A stretch of DNA of 64,000 nt from Bradyrhizobium nitroreducens (GCF_002776695.1 NZ_LFJC01000003.1:459588-523587); one strand, 5' to 3'; shown: positions 53,640-62,871, counted from the first letter of the stretch. A program made the numbers and translations. Notes: generated from the letters alone by a model not told the origin.

Positions 53640-54782
53640 ATGGCAGCGTCACGCCGTGGTCTGCTGGCTGCGGCGATGCTGCTGTCGATCTCGTTCGGTC
53701 CGCCGGTCCATGCCGACGCTTGCGTGCCCCTGCCGCAGACGGTCGCGCCGGCGAGGCTCGCCGCATTGTCGCGCGGCTTCAATGCCGACGGCTGGATCAA
53801 CGGCGAGGTGCCGAGCCGCGAATTGCTGCAGCAATTGCGCAAGGCGGGAATGAGCCATGTCCGGCTGCCGGTGCCGGCAGAGCGCGTGATGCCCCGATTC
53901 GCCGCGAAGGCCGAGCGCGACGAGACGCTGGGCGTGCTCGACAAGGCGCTGAAGCAGCTCACCGCGCTCGGCTATGCCACGTCGGTCGATCTTCATCCCG
54001 GCGATCGCTTCAACCGCCTGCACAAGGAGGACCCGGACGCGGCGCTGCGTGAGATGCAGCAGGCCTGGAGCGGTCTTGCAGGGGTGATTCGACCCTATTC
54101 GCCGGATCGCGTCTTCGCCGAGCTGCTCAACGAGCCCGACATCGACGCCGACAGATGGCAAAGCGAAGTCGAGACGCTCGCCGCCTTCGTCCGCAAACTG
54201 CTTCCCACGACCACGCTCATCGTCGGTCCGGTCAATTGGCAGCGCGCGGACTCGTTGCCGCGGTTCCGTCCGCTGGCGGATCCTGATGTCGTCTATGCCA
54301 TCCACTTCTACGATCCCATGGTGTTCACCCATCAGGCCCATTGGGATGCGCAGGATCCGCTGCACGACATCATCGATCTGCCTTATCCGATCGATGCCGG
54401 CGATCCCAGGGTCCAGGCAATCCGCAGGGATCTGCAGGCGAGGGGCGCGACCAAGGCGCTCGGCATGCTCGACGTCGCAATCGCCGCCGCCAGGGACAAG
54501 CCGGGGGCCGATCGCTGGCTTGCGCCCGCGCTCGCATGGCAGCAGCAGTTCGAGCGGCCGGTCATCGTCAACGAGTTCGGCGTGCTGAAGGCCGGCGCGC
54601 CCAGACAAAGCCGGTTGCGCTGGCTGGCCGAAGTCACCGCTTATGCCAGGGAGCATTGCTGGGGCTGGACGCATTGGGAGCTGGCGCAGGGTTTTGGCCT
54701 TGTCGACCGCAGCACTGGCAGGGCCGATCCCGACGTGATGCGGGCGCTGCTCGGTGACACCACCCGTCCCAGCCGGCGCTGA
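53640..54782 (+). CDS. Secreted glycoside hydrolase family 5-like enzyme
   Basis: A 380-residue exported enzyme, signal peptide SRRGLLAAAMLLSISFGPPV ending before DAC. The TIM-barrel pattern of GH5 is seen: GFNADGWIN early on, catalytic acid/base Glu165 in LLNEPD, and nucleophile Glu312 in IVNEFGV, followed by GWTHWELAQGFGLVD. Endoglucanase/mannanase-like activity is expected. It begins 2 bases after the Wzc-like gene, so it acts in exopolysaccharide trimming, release or quality control in the periplasm. Confidence 0.9.
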   Translation: MAASRRGLLAAAMLLSISFGPPVHADACVPLPQTVAPARLAALSRGFNADGWINGEVPSRELLQQLRKAGMSHVRLPVPAERVMPRFAAKAERDETLGVLDKALKQLTALGYATSVDLHPGDRFNRLHKEDPDAALREMQQAWSGLAGVIRPYSPDRVFAELLNEPDIDADRWQSEVETLAAFVRKLLPTTTLIVGPVNWQRADSLPRFRPLADPDVVYAIHFYDPMVFTHQAHWDAQDPLHDIIDLPYPIDAGDPRVQAIRRDLQARGATKALGMLDVAIAAARDKPGADRWLAPALAWQQQFERPVIVNEFGVLKAGAPRQSRLRWLAEVTAYAREHCWGWTHWELAQGFGLVDRSTGRADPDVMRALLGDTTRPSRR

Positions 54783-54866
54783 CCGCCCGGCGCGCCCGCT
54801 ATCGTTAACGACTCCTTACCCATCGCCCCGCTATCGTGATCGCCGCGCGATGCCAAAGGACGATCG

Positions 54867-56426
54867 ATGAGCGCCGGGGACTTACTGCAGGTTCACAGCG
54901 GGCAGGCCGCGACATCGCCGCCGGCCTGGCGCGAGCTGGCTGCGACGTTCTGCATCGCAGTCGCGACGATCGCCTTTGCGCCGGTCCTGCATCTGGCGAA
55001 TCCGGCTCTGGCCATCGTCGTCGAGGTTCTGGTCGGCATCGCCATTGTCCTGGCGGTCCCGACCTACGCGCCCGCCATCGCGATCTTCGTCCTGTTCTTC
55101 CAGAATCTGTTCGTCTCGATCCTGTCGCCGCTGGTGCCGCTGCCGTCCGATCTCGACTTCATCAAGGGCTACAATTTCCTGGTCTGCTCCGTGATGTGGC
55201 TGGCGACGTTCGGCCTCTACGTGCTGGGCCAAAGGCGTCAGTCGACCGAGGTGAACCGGATCATGCGCTGGGGTGTCGTCACCCTCGCCGTGGTGTCGCT
55301 GTATTTCGCGATCGGTTTCATCCAGGACGGACAGCCGGCGGCGGTCTATCTGCGCAATATCGTGCTGCCGCTGTTCCTGTTCCAGCTGTCGCTTCTGACC
55401 GCCGCGACCTATGAGGTGCGCATCACGCCGTTCCTGGTGACGCTCGCGGTCATCCTGCTCTGTTGCGGCTATGTCGAGCTCGTCTTCCGCGATCTCTGGC
55501 TCGCCATCACCAACAGCTACACGTTCTGGGGTTTCGACGAGCTCAAGGCGACCCATTCGGGCGTCTGGGAAGCCCAGATGCGCCAGACCGGCAACGTGCC
55601 CGTCGACCTCAAGGACCGCTTCAGCTTCGACTTCCTGAACACGCCCTTGCTCGAAGGGTTCGGGCTGTCGAAGATGCTGCGCATCAACGGTCCGAACATG
55701 CATCCGATCAGCTTCGCTTACGGGATCGGCTTTCTCGCGCTGTTCCTGTTCTCGGTGGGGCGGCCGCTGCTGGCGCTCGCGGCGCTGCCGCTCCTGGTGT
55801 TCTGCAGCGTGAAGGGCGCGCTCATCGTGGTGATCTTCGTGGCCGCGGCCTGGATCGCGACCCGTCTGCTTGGTGCCGTGGTGACGCTGCTGCTCGGCTT
55901 CCTCGGCATGGCCGCCTTCGCGGTTCTGGCGATCCGCCTCGGACTGCAGATCGGCGACTATCACGTCATCGGTCTGATGGGCGGTCTGGACGGATTCGTG
56001 CAGAGACCTTTCGGCCGGGGCCTCGGCATCGGAGGCAATCTGTCGGAAAGCTATTTTTCGATCGACTGGAACGCCGCGCAGGCGGCCGGCACGATCGATG
56101 GCGCGGCCGAGAGCGCGATCGGCGTTCTCTTGTACCAGATGGGCGTCGGCGCCTTCGTGCTGCTGGCCTTCTATTTCGCGATGGCGCTCAAGGCCTGGCG
56201 CCTCTACGCCTCGTCGGGCTATCTGACGCAGGGGCTCGCCGGCTTCGGCGTCATGGTCGTGCTGCTCAACGGGCTGTTTCAGGAAGAGGCTTTGTTCGCG
56301 CCGCTCGCGCTGGGACTGATGCTCTCGCTCACCGGGCTCGTCATCGGCAGCCACGTTCGCATGCAGGCCGTCGCGAGCGAGGAGACGGCGTTCGAGTCCC
56401 TCACGCACTACCAGCCAGCCGCGTAG
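54867..56426 (+). CDS. Polysaccharide polymerase/O-antigen ligase-like membrane protein
   Basis: A 519-residue integral membrane protein with about 11 hydrophobic segments and one large loop (about residues 205-285, including FWGFDELKATHSG and GLSKMLRINGPNMHP), the arrangement of Wzy-type polymerases and O-antigen ligases. The Arg/His residues in RINGPNMHP could be functional. With the Wzc-like and GH5 genes it makes a compact exopolysaccharide polymerisation unit lacking glycosyltransferases, which must be elsewhere. Confidence 0.75.
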   Translation: MSAGDLLQVHSGQAATSPPAWRELAATFCIAVATIAFAPVLHLANPALAIVVEVLVGIAIVLAVPTYAPAIAIFVLFFQNLFVSILSPLVPLPSDLDFIKGYNFLVCSVMWLATFGLYVLGQRRQSTEVNRIMRWGVVTLAVVSLYFAIGFIQDGQPAAVYLRNIVLPLFLFQLSLLTAATYEVRITPFLVTLAVILLCCGYVELVFRDLWLAITNSYTFWGFDELKATHSGVWEAQMRQTGNVPVDLKDRFSFDFLNTPLLEGFGLSKMLRINGPNMHPISFAYGIGFLALFLFSVGRPLLALAALPLLVFCSVKGALIVVIFVAAAWIATRLLGAVVTLLLGFLGMAAFAVLAIRLGLQIGDYHVIGLMGGLDGFVQRPFGRGLGIGGNLSESYFSIDWNAAQAAGTIDGAAESAIGVLLYQMGVGAFVLLAFYFAMALKAWRLYASSGYLTQGLAGFGVMVVLLNGLFQEEALFAPLALGLMLSLTGLVIGSHVRMQAVASEETAFESLTHYQPAA

Positions 56427-56580
56427 CCCGGCGCCCGCCGCTAGCCGCCGGAGTTCGGACGGCCGACGAAGCCGTGAACTACTTCATGCCGCGCGGGCCC
56501 GCCATCATCGAATTGTCACCGCTCCGTCATTGCCGCTCTATTTATCGCTGCTCCTTTCTCCGCGCATCGTGGAGACTGAT

Positions 56581-57900
56581 ATGCATCCGACTGAGACGAT
56601 TTCGTCCGACCGCCGCTGGATCCTGAAGGGCCTCGCGGCCGCAGCTATGGCGCCGCTGGCGGCGCGGGCGATGGCGGCCGAGGGTCTTCCGGCGCCGCCG
56701 ACCGAAGCGGCCGCCGCCATTGCGACCGACAAGGCCTATTGGGCGGACGTCAAGCGGCTCTATGCCGTGACGCCGGATGTCGTCAATCTCGAGAACGGCT
56801 ATTGGGGCATCATGGCCGAGCCCGTGCGGCGCGAGTTCATCCGTCAGTCCGACATGATCAACTATCAGAACACCTATTACGCGCGCCAGCGCGCGGGCGC
56901 GGATTTCGAGGCGGTGCGCGCCAGGGTGGCGGAGGCGGTCGGCGCGCTGCCCGAGGAGATCGCGCTCACCCGCGGCGCGACCGAGGCGCTGCAGCTCCTC
57001 ATCGGCGGCTACAACAGGCTGAAGCCCGGCGACGGCGTGCTCTATGCCGACCTCGACTATGATTCGATGCAGTATGCGATGAACGCACTGAAGGCGCGCC
57101 GCGGCGTCGACGTGGTCAAGTTCGACGTGCCGGAGCCCGCCACGCGCCAGGCCGTGCTCGACGCCTATGCCCGCGCCATCGAGGCCAACCCGAAGACGCG
57201 GCTTCTGCTCCTGACCCATGTCAGCCATCGCACCGGCTTCGTCATGCCGGTCGCCGAGATCGCCCACATGGCGAAGGCCAGGGGCATCGACACCATCGTC
57301 GACGCTGCGCATTCCTGGGGGCAGATCGACTTCAAGGTGGGTGAGCTCGAGGCCGATTTCGTCGGCTTCAATCTGCACAAATGGATCGGCGCGCCGCTCG
57401 GCGTGGGTTTCCTCTACATCAGGAAGGACCGCCTCGCCGCCATCGATCGCGACATGGGCGACGAGGATTTCGCGGAGGCCGATATCCGCTCGCGGGTTCA
57501 TACCGGCACGGTCAATTTCGCCACCGTGCTGACGGTGCCGACGGCGGTGGCGCTGCATCAGCAGATCGGCGCCGCGGCCAAGCAGGCCCGCTTGCGCCAT
57601 TTGCGCGACTATTGGGTGAGCCGCGCCCGTGGTTTCAAGGACATCGAAATCCTGACGCCGGACGAAGCCGGCTCATACGGTGCGATCACGTCCTTCCGCC
57701 TCGCCGGCAAGACGAGCAAGGCCGACAACGAGGCCATCGTGGTGAAGCTCCGCGACAGCCACAAGGTCATGACGGTGCGCCGGGCCGGCGTCGCCAGGGG
57801 CCAATGCATCCGCGTGACGCCGGCGCTCTTTACCGACGAGGCCGATCTCGACCGCCTCGTCGAGGCGCTGGCCGTCGTCACCGGCACGAAGACGGGGTGA
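56581..57900 (+). CDS. Exported aminotransferase class V-type PLP enzyme
   Basis: A 439-residue fold-type I PLP protein of the isopenicillin N epimerase/cysteine desulfurase-like group. PLP lysine is Lys267 in GFNLHKWIGAPLG; upstream IVDAAHSWGQIDF holds the Asp that contacts the pyridine nitrogen, and ALTRGATEALQLLI is the phosphate-binding turn. The N-terminus SSDRRWILKGLAAAAMAPLA ending ARAMAA is a twin-arginine signal, so export as a folded holoenzyme is likely. GGAG stands 8 bases before the ATG. Substrate unknown. Confidence 0.87.
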   Translation: MHPTETISSDRRWILKGLAAAAMAPLAARAMAAEGLPAPPTEAAAAIATDKAYWADVKRLYAVTPDVVNLENGYWGIMAEPVRREFIRQSDMINYQNTYYARQRAGADFEAVRARVAEAVGALPEEIALTRGATEALQLLIGGYNRLKPGDGVLYADLDYDSMQYAMNALKARRGVDVVKFDVPEPATRQAVLDAYARAIEANPKTRLLLLTHVSHRTGFVMPVAEIAHMAKARGIDTIVDAAHSWGQIDFKVGELEADFVGFNLHKWIGAPLGVGFLYIRKDRLAAIDRDMGDEDFAEADIRSRVHTGTVNFATVLTVPTAVALHQQIGAAAKQARLRHLRDYWVSRARGFKDIEILTPDEAGSYGAITSFRLAGKTSKADNEAIVVKLRDSHKVMTVRRAGVARGQCIRVTPALFTDEADLDRLVEALAVVTGTKTG

Positions 57901-57932
57901 CCCTGAGGGCGAGCGGCCCGGCGCAGCTCGCC

Positions 57933-58964
57933 TCACCGCCACCCCAGCGCCGGTGCGACGTGCTTCAGGATCGCCTCGATCGCATGCGCGCAGTAGTCGA
58001 CGCCGAGCTGGTTCGGAATGGTCAGCAGCAGCGTGTCCGCCTCGGCGATCGCCTCGTCCTGTCGCAGCTGCTCGATCAGCGCGTCCGGCTCGGCGGCATA
58101 ACTCCGGCCGAAGATGGCCCGTGTCTGCGGGTCGATGAAGCCGATCTGGTCTTCGCCGCCGCGCTCGCCGCCGAAATAGGCGCGGTCGCGATCGTCCATC
58201 AACGCGAAGATGCTGCGGCTGACCGACACGCGGGGCTCGCGGGCGTGACCGGCTTCCTTCCACGCCGCGCGATAGGTGCGGATCTGCGCGGCCTGCTGCA
58301 CGTGAAAAGCCTCGCCGGTCTCGTCGTTCTTCAACGTCGAGCTCTGCAGGTTCATGCCGAGCTTTGCGGCCCACACCGCGGTGGCGTTGGAGCCGGCGCC
58401 CCACCAGATCCGCTCGCGCAGGCCCTGCGAATGCGGCTCGATGCGGAGCAGCCCCGGCGGGTTCGGAAACATCGGCCGCGGATTGGGCTCGGCAAAGCCT
58501 TCGCCGCGGAGCAGGTCGAGGAAGACCTCGGCGTGGCGCCGGCCCATGTCGGCATCGCTCGCGCCCTCGGCCGGCTGATAACCGAAGTAGCGCCAACCGT
58601 CGATCACCTGCTCGGGCGAGCCGCGGCTGATGCCGAGCTGCAGCCGGCCGCCGGCGATGAGGTCGGCGGATCCTGCGTCCTCCACCATGTAGAGCGGGTT
58701 CTCGTAGCGCATGTCGATCACGGCCGTGCCGATCTCGATTGTCTTGGTCCTGGCACCGACGGCCGCGAGCAGCGGAAACGGCGAGGCCAGCTGCCGCGCG
58801 AAATGGTGCACGCGGAAATAGGCGCCGTCCGCGCCAAGCTGCTCCGCAGCGACCGCCAGATCGATCGATTGCAGCAGCGTGTCCGAAGCCGAGCGGGTCT
58901 GCGATTGTGGCGAGGGCGTCCAGTGTCCGAAGGACAGAAATCCGATCTTTTTCATGGGCGTCAT
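57933..58964 (-). CDS. LLM-class (luciferase-like) flavin-dependent monooxygenase
   Basis: A 343-residue TIM-barrel protein using FMN. Typical segments are IGFLSFGHWTPSP at the start, RVHHFARQLASPFPLLAAVG, ENPLYMVEDAGSADLIAGGRLQLGISRGSP and WWGAGSNATAVWAAKLGMNL. Members oxidise alkanesulfonates, nitriles, luciferin-like substrates. It ends 32 bases from the PLP enzyme gene (convergent) and follows the LysR gene on the same strand after 21 bases, so it may be co-transcribed with it. Confidence 0.88.
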   Translation of the reverse strand: MTPMKKIGFLSFGHWTPSPQSQTRSASDTLLQSIDLAVAAEQLGADGAYFRVHHFARQLASPFPLLAAVGARTKTIEIGTAVIDMRYENPLYMVEDAGSADLIAGGRLQLGISRGSPEQVIDGWRYFGYQPAEGASDADMGRRHAEVFLDLLRGEGFAEPNPRPMFPNPPGLLRIEPHSQGLRERIWWGAGSNATAVWAAKLGMNLQSSTLKNDETGEAFHVQQAAQIRTYRAAWKEAGHAREPRVSVSRSIFALMDDRDRAYFGGERGGEDQIGFIDPQTRAIFGRSYAAEPDALIEQLRQDEAIAEADTLLLTIPNQLGVDYCAHAIEAILKHVAPALGWR

Positions 58965-58985
58965 TTAGTGATGGCGGAAGCGGCG

Positions 58986-59915
58986 TCAACCGCCTGAGCC
59001 CGGGGGCGAGCCATGCAGGGAGGCCGGAGAAAACTGGTCGGCACGTGCGACCAGCAGATCCAGGAAGCTGCGCGCACGCAGCGACATCCATTGCGTCTCC
59101 GGATAGACCGCATGCAGCGGCAATGCGGCGATGCTGTAATCCGGCAGCACATGCTCGAGCTCGCCGCTGCGAAGGCCGTCCGCGGCGTTCCATTCCGGCA
59201 GGATGGCGATACCGAGATGATGCATCGTGGCCTCCTGCATCGCGTCGGCATCGTCCACGTGGATGGGCCCGTTGATCGACGCGACGTGACGGCCATGCTC
59301 GGACTCGAAGGCCCATTGCTGCGCCGGCGACATCCTGGAATAGACGATGCACTGGTGCGCGCCGAGATCATCCGGCGTGCGCGGCAGCGGGCGGCCGTGC
59401 AGATAAGTCGGCGTCGCCACCAGATAGCGCTGCACGGTGCCGAGCCGGCGGGCGACCAGCGTGCTCGCTTCCAGGTGTCCGATCCGCAGCGCCAGCTCGA
59501 TGCCTTCTTCCACCAGATTGACGAAGCGCTCGCTGAAGCGGATGTCGACCCGCACCTCGGGATGGTGCCGCACATAGTCGGCGATCACGGGCATCATGTA
59601 GCGCCGCCCGAACGACGACGGCACGCCGATCCGGAGCGTACCGCTCGGACGGGGCGCGGCCTGCTCGACGCTCGATCGCGCCATGTCGAAGCTGTCGAGG
59701 ATCTGCCGCGCAAGATCGTAGATGCGATGCGCTTCCGCGGTCGGCTTCAGCGTGCGCGTGGTGCGCGAGAACAGCTGGGTGCCGAACTCGCTCTCGAGCA
59801 TCGCTATGCGCTTGCTGATCGCGGGCTGGCCGATGCCGAGCTCCTTGGCCGCCGCCGAGAAGCTGCCGCCTTCGAGGGTGCGAACGTACGCGCGCAGGCA
59901 ATCGATCCGATCCAT
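58986..59915 (-). CDS. LysR-family regulator of the flavin monooxygenase operon
   Basis: A 309-residue full-length LysR protein. The helix-turn-helix is FSAAAKELGIGQPAISKRIA (about residues 20-39), followed by the linker helix and an effector domain with GVPSSFGRRYMMPVI. It is divergent from the styrene/indole-type monooxygenase genes, with inverted repeats in between (59921-59956), so it probably controls them and itself. The luciferase-like gene downstream may be in its transcript. Confidence 0.92.
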   Translation of the reverse strand: MDRIDCLRAYVRTLEGGSFSAAAKELGIGQPAISKRIAMLESEFGTQLFSRTTRTLKPTAEAHRIYDLARQILDSFDMARSSVEQAAPRPSGTLRIGVPSSFGRRYMMPVIADYVRHHPEVRVDIRFSERFVNLVEEGIELALRIGHLEASTLVARRLGTVQRYLVATPTYLHGRPLPRTPDDLGAHQCIVYSRMSPAQQWAFESEHGRHVASINGPIHVDDADAMQEATMHHLGIAILPEWNAADGLRSGELEHVLPDYSIAALPLHAVYPETQWMSLRARSFLDLLVARADQFSPASLHGSPPGSGG

Positions 59916-59920
59916 AATTC

Positions 59921-59956
59921 ATTCCTGATTGGAATAAATTATATCCCATTTATTCC
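59921..59956. promoter_or_regulatory. Overlapping inverted repeats, probable LysR operator
   Basis: Two nested palindromes share GGAAT: ATTCC-TGATT-GGAAT (59921-59935, T-N11-A form) and GGAATAAAT-N8-ATTTATTCC (59931-59956, perfect 9-base arms). They begin 6 bases from the LysR start and lie 78 bases before the monooxygenase start. Two sites in this arrangement suit activation plus autorepression. Confidence 0.65.
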
Positions 59957-60033
59957 GTAGTGCGCAACGGAGCGGGCCGCTAGGCTTCCTCGAAACAAGC
60001 CGTCACAGGGCAAGGAAACAGGGAGGAGACCAC

Positions 60034-61284
60034 GTGGCACGCAACGTCGGAATCGTCGGCGCCGGAATCGCCGGGCTGCATCTCGCGCTTTACCTGCAGA
60101 AGCATGGCGTGGACGCCACTGTCATCACCGACCGTCCGGGCGAGGACTATCGCAACATCCGGCTGCTCAACACCGTCGCGCATCATCACGTGACGCTCGC
60201 GCGCGAGGACTATCTCGGCGTCAATCACTGGACCGACCCGAAGGACCATTATTACTACCACGACCATGTCTTCAATTTTCCGCAGCCGCTGAGCTTTCGC
60301 GGCGACTTCTCGAAGCCGAGCCGCGCCGTCGACTACCGGATCTATCTGCCGGCCTTGATGCAGGACTTCACCAGCCGCGGCGGCAGGATCGAGTATCGCC
60401 GCATCGAGGAGCGCGATATCCGTCCGCTGGTCGCGCGGTTCGACCTGCTGGTGGTCTCGACCGGCAAGGGGCCGCTGGGCCAGCTCTTCACCTACCGTCC
60501 CGAGCACACGCCCTATCAGCAGCCGCAGCGGCGGCTCTGCGTCGGGCTCTACACCGGCGTGCGGCAGCCCGATCCCATGAACGTCACGTTGTCGGTATCG
60601 CCGGGCCATGGCGAGATGATCGTGATCCCGACCATCACCTTCGGCGGCATCGCCAATGCGCTGCTGATGGAGAACGTTCCCGGCGGCGACATGGAGGAGC
60701 TGGCGACGCTCAGCTATGACGACAATCCCAAGCATTTCCTCAAGGTGCTCTTGGGCAAGCTGGAGAAGCATCACCCGACCACCTACGACCGCATCGACAC
60801 CGCGCGCTTCGACCTCGCGCAGCCGCAGGACCTGCTGCAAGGTGGCGTGGTCCCGACCGTGCGCAACACGGTGGTCGCGTTCGACGACGGCAAATGCGCC
60901 ATCGCGCTCGGCGACGTCCATGCCATCGTCGATCCCATGATGGGGCAGGGCGCCAATGTCGCCTCCTATGCGGCCTTCGTGCTCGGCGAGGAGATCGTCA
61001 ACGCCGACGCGCTTGATGCGCGCCTGTGCGAAAAGATCGACCTGAAGCGGCAGGATCGCGTGCTGGCGGCTTCGCGCTGGACCAATGTCATGCTGCAGCC
61101 GCCGAGCGAAGCGCTGGGCATGCTGATCGGCGCGATGAGCCGGAACCAGGCGCTGGCGAACGAGTTCACCGAGAACTTCAATTACCCTGATCGCCAATGG
61201 GATCGCATCTCGACGCCGCAGCGCATCCAGGCCTGGATCGAACGCATGTCGGTGCCGGCAGAGCCGGTCAGGGCAATTGCGTGA
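60034..61284 (+). CDS. StyA-like FAD-dependent styrene/indole monooxygenase, oxygenase component
   Basis: A 416-residue flavoprotein monooxygenase. The FAD site is NVGIVGAGIAGLHLALYLQ at the N-terminus; the later FAD contact is ALGDVHAIVDPMMGQGANVAS. The internal segment HHHVTLAREDYLGVNHW and the overall length fit the two-component styrene monooxygenase group (StyA), which epoxidises styrene or oxidises indole using reduced FAD from a partner. It begins with GTG, AGGAG 5 bases upstream. Six bases separate it from the reductase gene. Confidence 0.9.
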   Translation: MARNVGIVGAGIAGLHLALYLQKHGVDATVITDRPGEDYRNIRLLNTVAHHHVTLAREDYLGVNHWTDPKDHYYYHDHVFNFPQPLSFRGDFSKPSRAVDYRIYLPALMQDFTSRGGRIEYRRIEERDIRPLVARFDLLVVSTGKGPLGQLFTYRPEHTPYQQPQRRLCVGLYTGVRQPDPMNVTLSVSPGHGEMIVIPTITFGGIANALLMENVPGGDMEELATLSYDDNPKHFLKVLLGKLEKHHPTTYDRIDTARFDLAQPQDLLQGGVVPTVRNTVVAFDDGKCAIALGDVHAIVDPMMGQGANVASYAAFVLGEEIVNADALDARLCEKIDLKRQDRVLAASRWTNVMLQPPSEALGMLIGAMSRNQALANEFTENFNYPDRQWDRISTPQRIQAWIERMSVPAEPVRAIA

Positions 61285-61290
61285 GGATCG

Positions 61291-61794
61291 ATGCGCGCCG
61301 AGAGTGAGATGCCGCGCGCCAACCCGGCATCGTTCCGCGAAGCCGCCTCGCGCTTTGCGACCGGCGTCGCGGTGCTGACCGCGCTGGACGAGCACGGCCG
61401 GGTCTGCGGCATGACCGCGAACAGCTTCGTCACCGTCAGCCTGTCACCGCCGACCGTGCTGGTCTCGGTGATGCCCGGGCGCATGCACCGCGCGATCGCG
61501 GCGACCGGACGTTACTGCGTCAACGTCCTGCCGGAGCACGGGCGGGACCTGTCACGGCATTTTGCGAGCCAGCCAAACAGCGGCGCGACGCCGGACTACG
61601 ACATCGTCGACGGCCTGCCGCGCCTTCAGGAGTGTATCGCCTGGTTCGCCTGCGAGGTCACACGCCATGTCGATGTCAGCGACCACACGCTGATCATCGC
61701 CGAAGTCTCAGGCTGCGACCATCGCGACACCACGCCGCTGGTGTTCTTTTCCAGCCGGTATCATCGCGGAGCGGGGGCGCCGGTGGATCGGTGA
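61291..61794 (+). CDS. Flavin reductase (StyB-like) partner of the monooxygenase
   Basis: A 167-residue flavin:NAD(P)H oxidoreductase of the HpaC/StyB fold. Signature segments are FREAASRFATGVAVLTALDE, CGMTANSFVTVSLSPPTVLV and YCVNVLPEHGRDLSRHF, with the C-terminal FFSSRYHRG. It supplies reduced flavin to the StyA-like enzyme. The operon organisation is the usual one. Substrate of the pair remains open: indole or a styrene-like aromatic. Confidence 0.92.
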   Translation: MRAESEMPRANPASFREAASRFATGVAVLTALDEHGRVCGMTANSFVTVSLSPPTVLVSVMPGRMHRAIAATGRYCVNVLPEHGRDLSRHFASQPNSGATPDYDIVDGLPRLQECIAWFACEVTRHVDVSDHTLIIAEVSGCDHRDTTPLVFFSSRYHRGAGAPVDR

Positions 61795-61810
61795 GGCGTT
61801 CGCGGCGCCT

Positions 61811-62275
61811 TCAGATCTCACAGCCGGTCAGATTCCATGCCTTGAGCAGCCCGCCGAACGCCTTGAGCCGGCAGGACTCGGTCTCGCTGGCGGCCTTTGC
61901 GCGCGGAACATTGGCGGTTCGCTTGACGACGAGTGCCTTTGGCTTCGGTTCGTGAGGTTTGGCGATCGCAATCGGCTTGGCCTTGCCTCGCTGACGCACG
62001 ACCGGCGCCGGCGCGGGCGAAACGACACGGACCTCTTGCGGAGCAGCTGGGCTTTCGACCGAAGCCGGCTGCGTCGGCATCGCGACGCCCACAGCGGCGA
62101 TTTCGAGGCTATCGGCTTTCGCCAAGGCGTCATGTGGAACAGAAACGTCTGCGCTTTGGTCGGCAAGCGGCGGCGCGATTGCGACGGCGCGACGCGCCGG
62201 CGTGTTCAGCTCCATGGCCGACAGCACTCCCACACTCAACAGGATGAGGAGGCCCAACAACGCCATTCTCAGCAT
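61811..62275 (-). CDS. Pro/Ala/Lys-rich membrane-anchored hypothetical protein
   Basis: A 154-residue protein: one N-terminal transmembrane segment (MALLGLLILLSVGVLSAM), then a long low-complexity stretch rich in Pro, Ala, Val and Lys (about residues 30-120), and a short C-terminal end with two cysteines (SCRLKAFGGLLKAWNLTGC). It resembles no family I know; the C-terminal Cys pair is a possible disulfide. Start ATG 62275 has GAGG 6 bases upstream; the frame is open 30 codons further to 62365. Confidence 0.6.
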   Translation of the reverse strand: MLRMALLGLLILLSVGVLSAMELNTPARRAVAIAPPLADQSADVSVPHDALAKADSLEIAAVGVAMPTQPASVESPAAPQEVRVVSPAPAPVVRQRGKAKPIAIAKPHEPKPKALVVKRTANVPRAKAASETESCRLKAFGGLLKAWNLTGCEI

Positions 62276-62494
62276 AACGCGCCTCTGACCCAAACTAGCG
62301 CCACTGACAATTCTCCGCACCAATAAGGCAACTTTGCCGGCGCCTGCCGGCTCTCGGCGGGTCATTTGCCGACAGGGTTAGCGACGGCAATGCCGATGTC
62401 GGTTGGTGGTCTCTTTCACGTCGTGGAATGGCAGCCGCGGCCAGCAGCGGCCGCAAGCCTGACCTGGTGTCTGTTCGCGGCCGCAAGCGGCGGC

Positions 62495-62653
62495 TTATTT
62501 TTCGCCTTCTTCCGCTTGCTCTCGCTCCAGGTCACCGATGAGCTTCCCGATGCGCTGCGTGGTCGTGGGATCTGTCGCGCCGCGCAGCAGGCGCCTGGAC
62601 TGTTCCAAACGGAAGGCGATCTGCTCTTGGCGGGCGAGTTGGTCTTCCATCAT
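62495..62653 (-). CDS. 52-residue soluble protein with strong ribosome-binding site
   Basis: A small helical, charged protein: MMEDQLARQEQIAFRLEQ, then SRRLLRGATDPTTTQRIGKL, then IGDLEREQAEEGEK. It is likely two helices with a short turn. GGAGG is 7 bases before the ATG, a strong signal that decides the start; the open frame further upstream is not protein-like. Too short for family assignment. GC-rich palindromic sequence follows its stop and may form a terminator. Confidence 0.6.
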   Translation of the reverse strand: MMEDQLARQEQIAFRLEQSRRLLRGATDPTTTQRIGKLIGDLEREQAEEGEK

Positions 62654-62871
62654 GTGCTTCCCTCCAGAGAGAGACATTTGGCAGAGCCAATGGTTCAAAT
62701 CTATTGCACCGACGTGCGGTACTCCACCGATCGCCCGAGGCGCGCCAGACGCTCGAAGCGACCCAAACCAAAGAGCCAAGTTGAAATGTTGGAACAACAT
62801 CTCGTTATGGTTGTTGTCTTGCCGGATCCTCGAACGCGGCGGGATCGACGACGAAACAGTCAGCTGACCAA

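Noticed and set aside
62791..62815. EcfG-like element GGAAC-N16-TGTT upstream of the small secreted protein gene
   Set aside because: One mismatch in the -10 box; mentioned with the gene but too weak to call a promoter.
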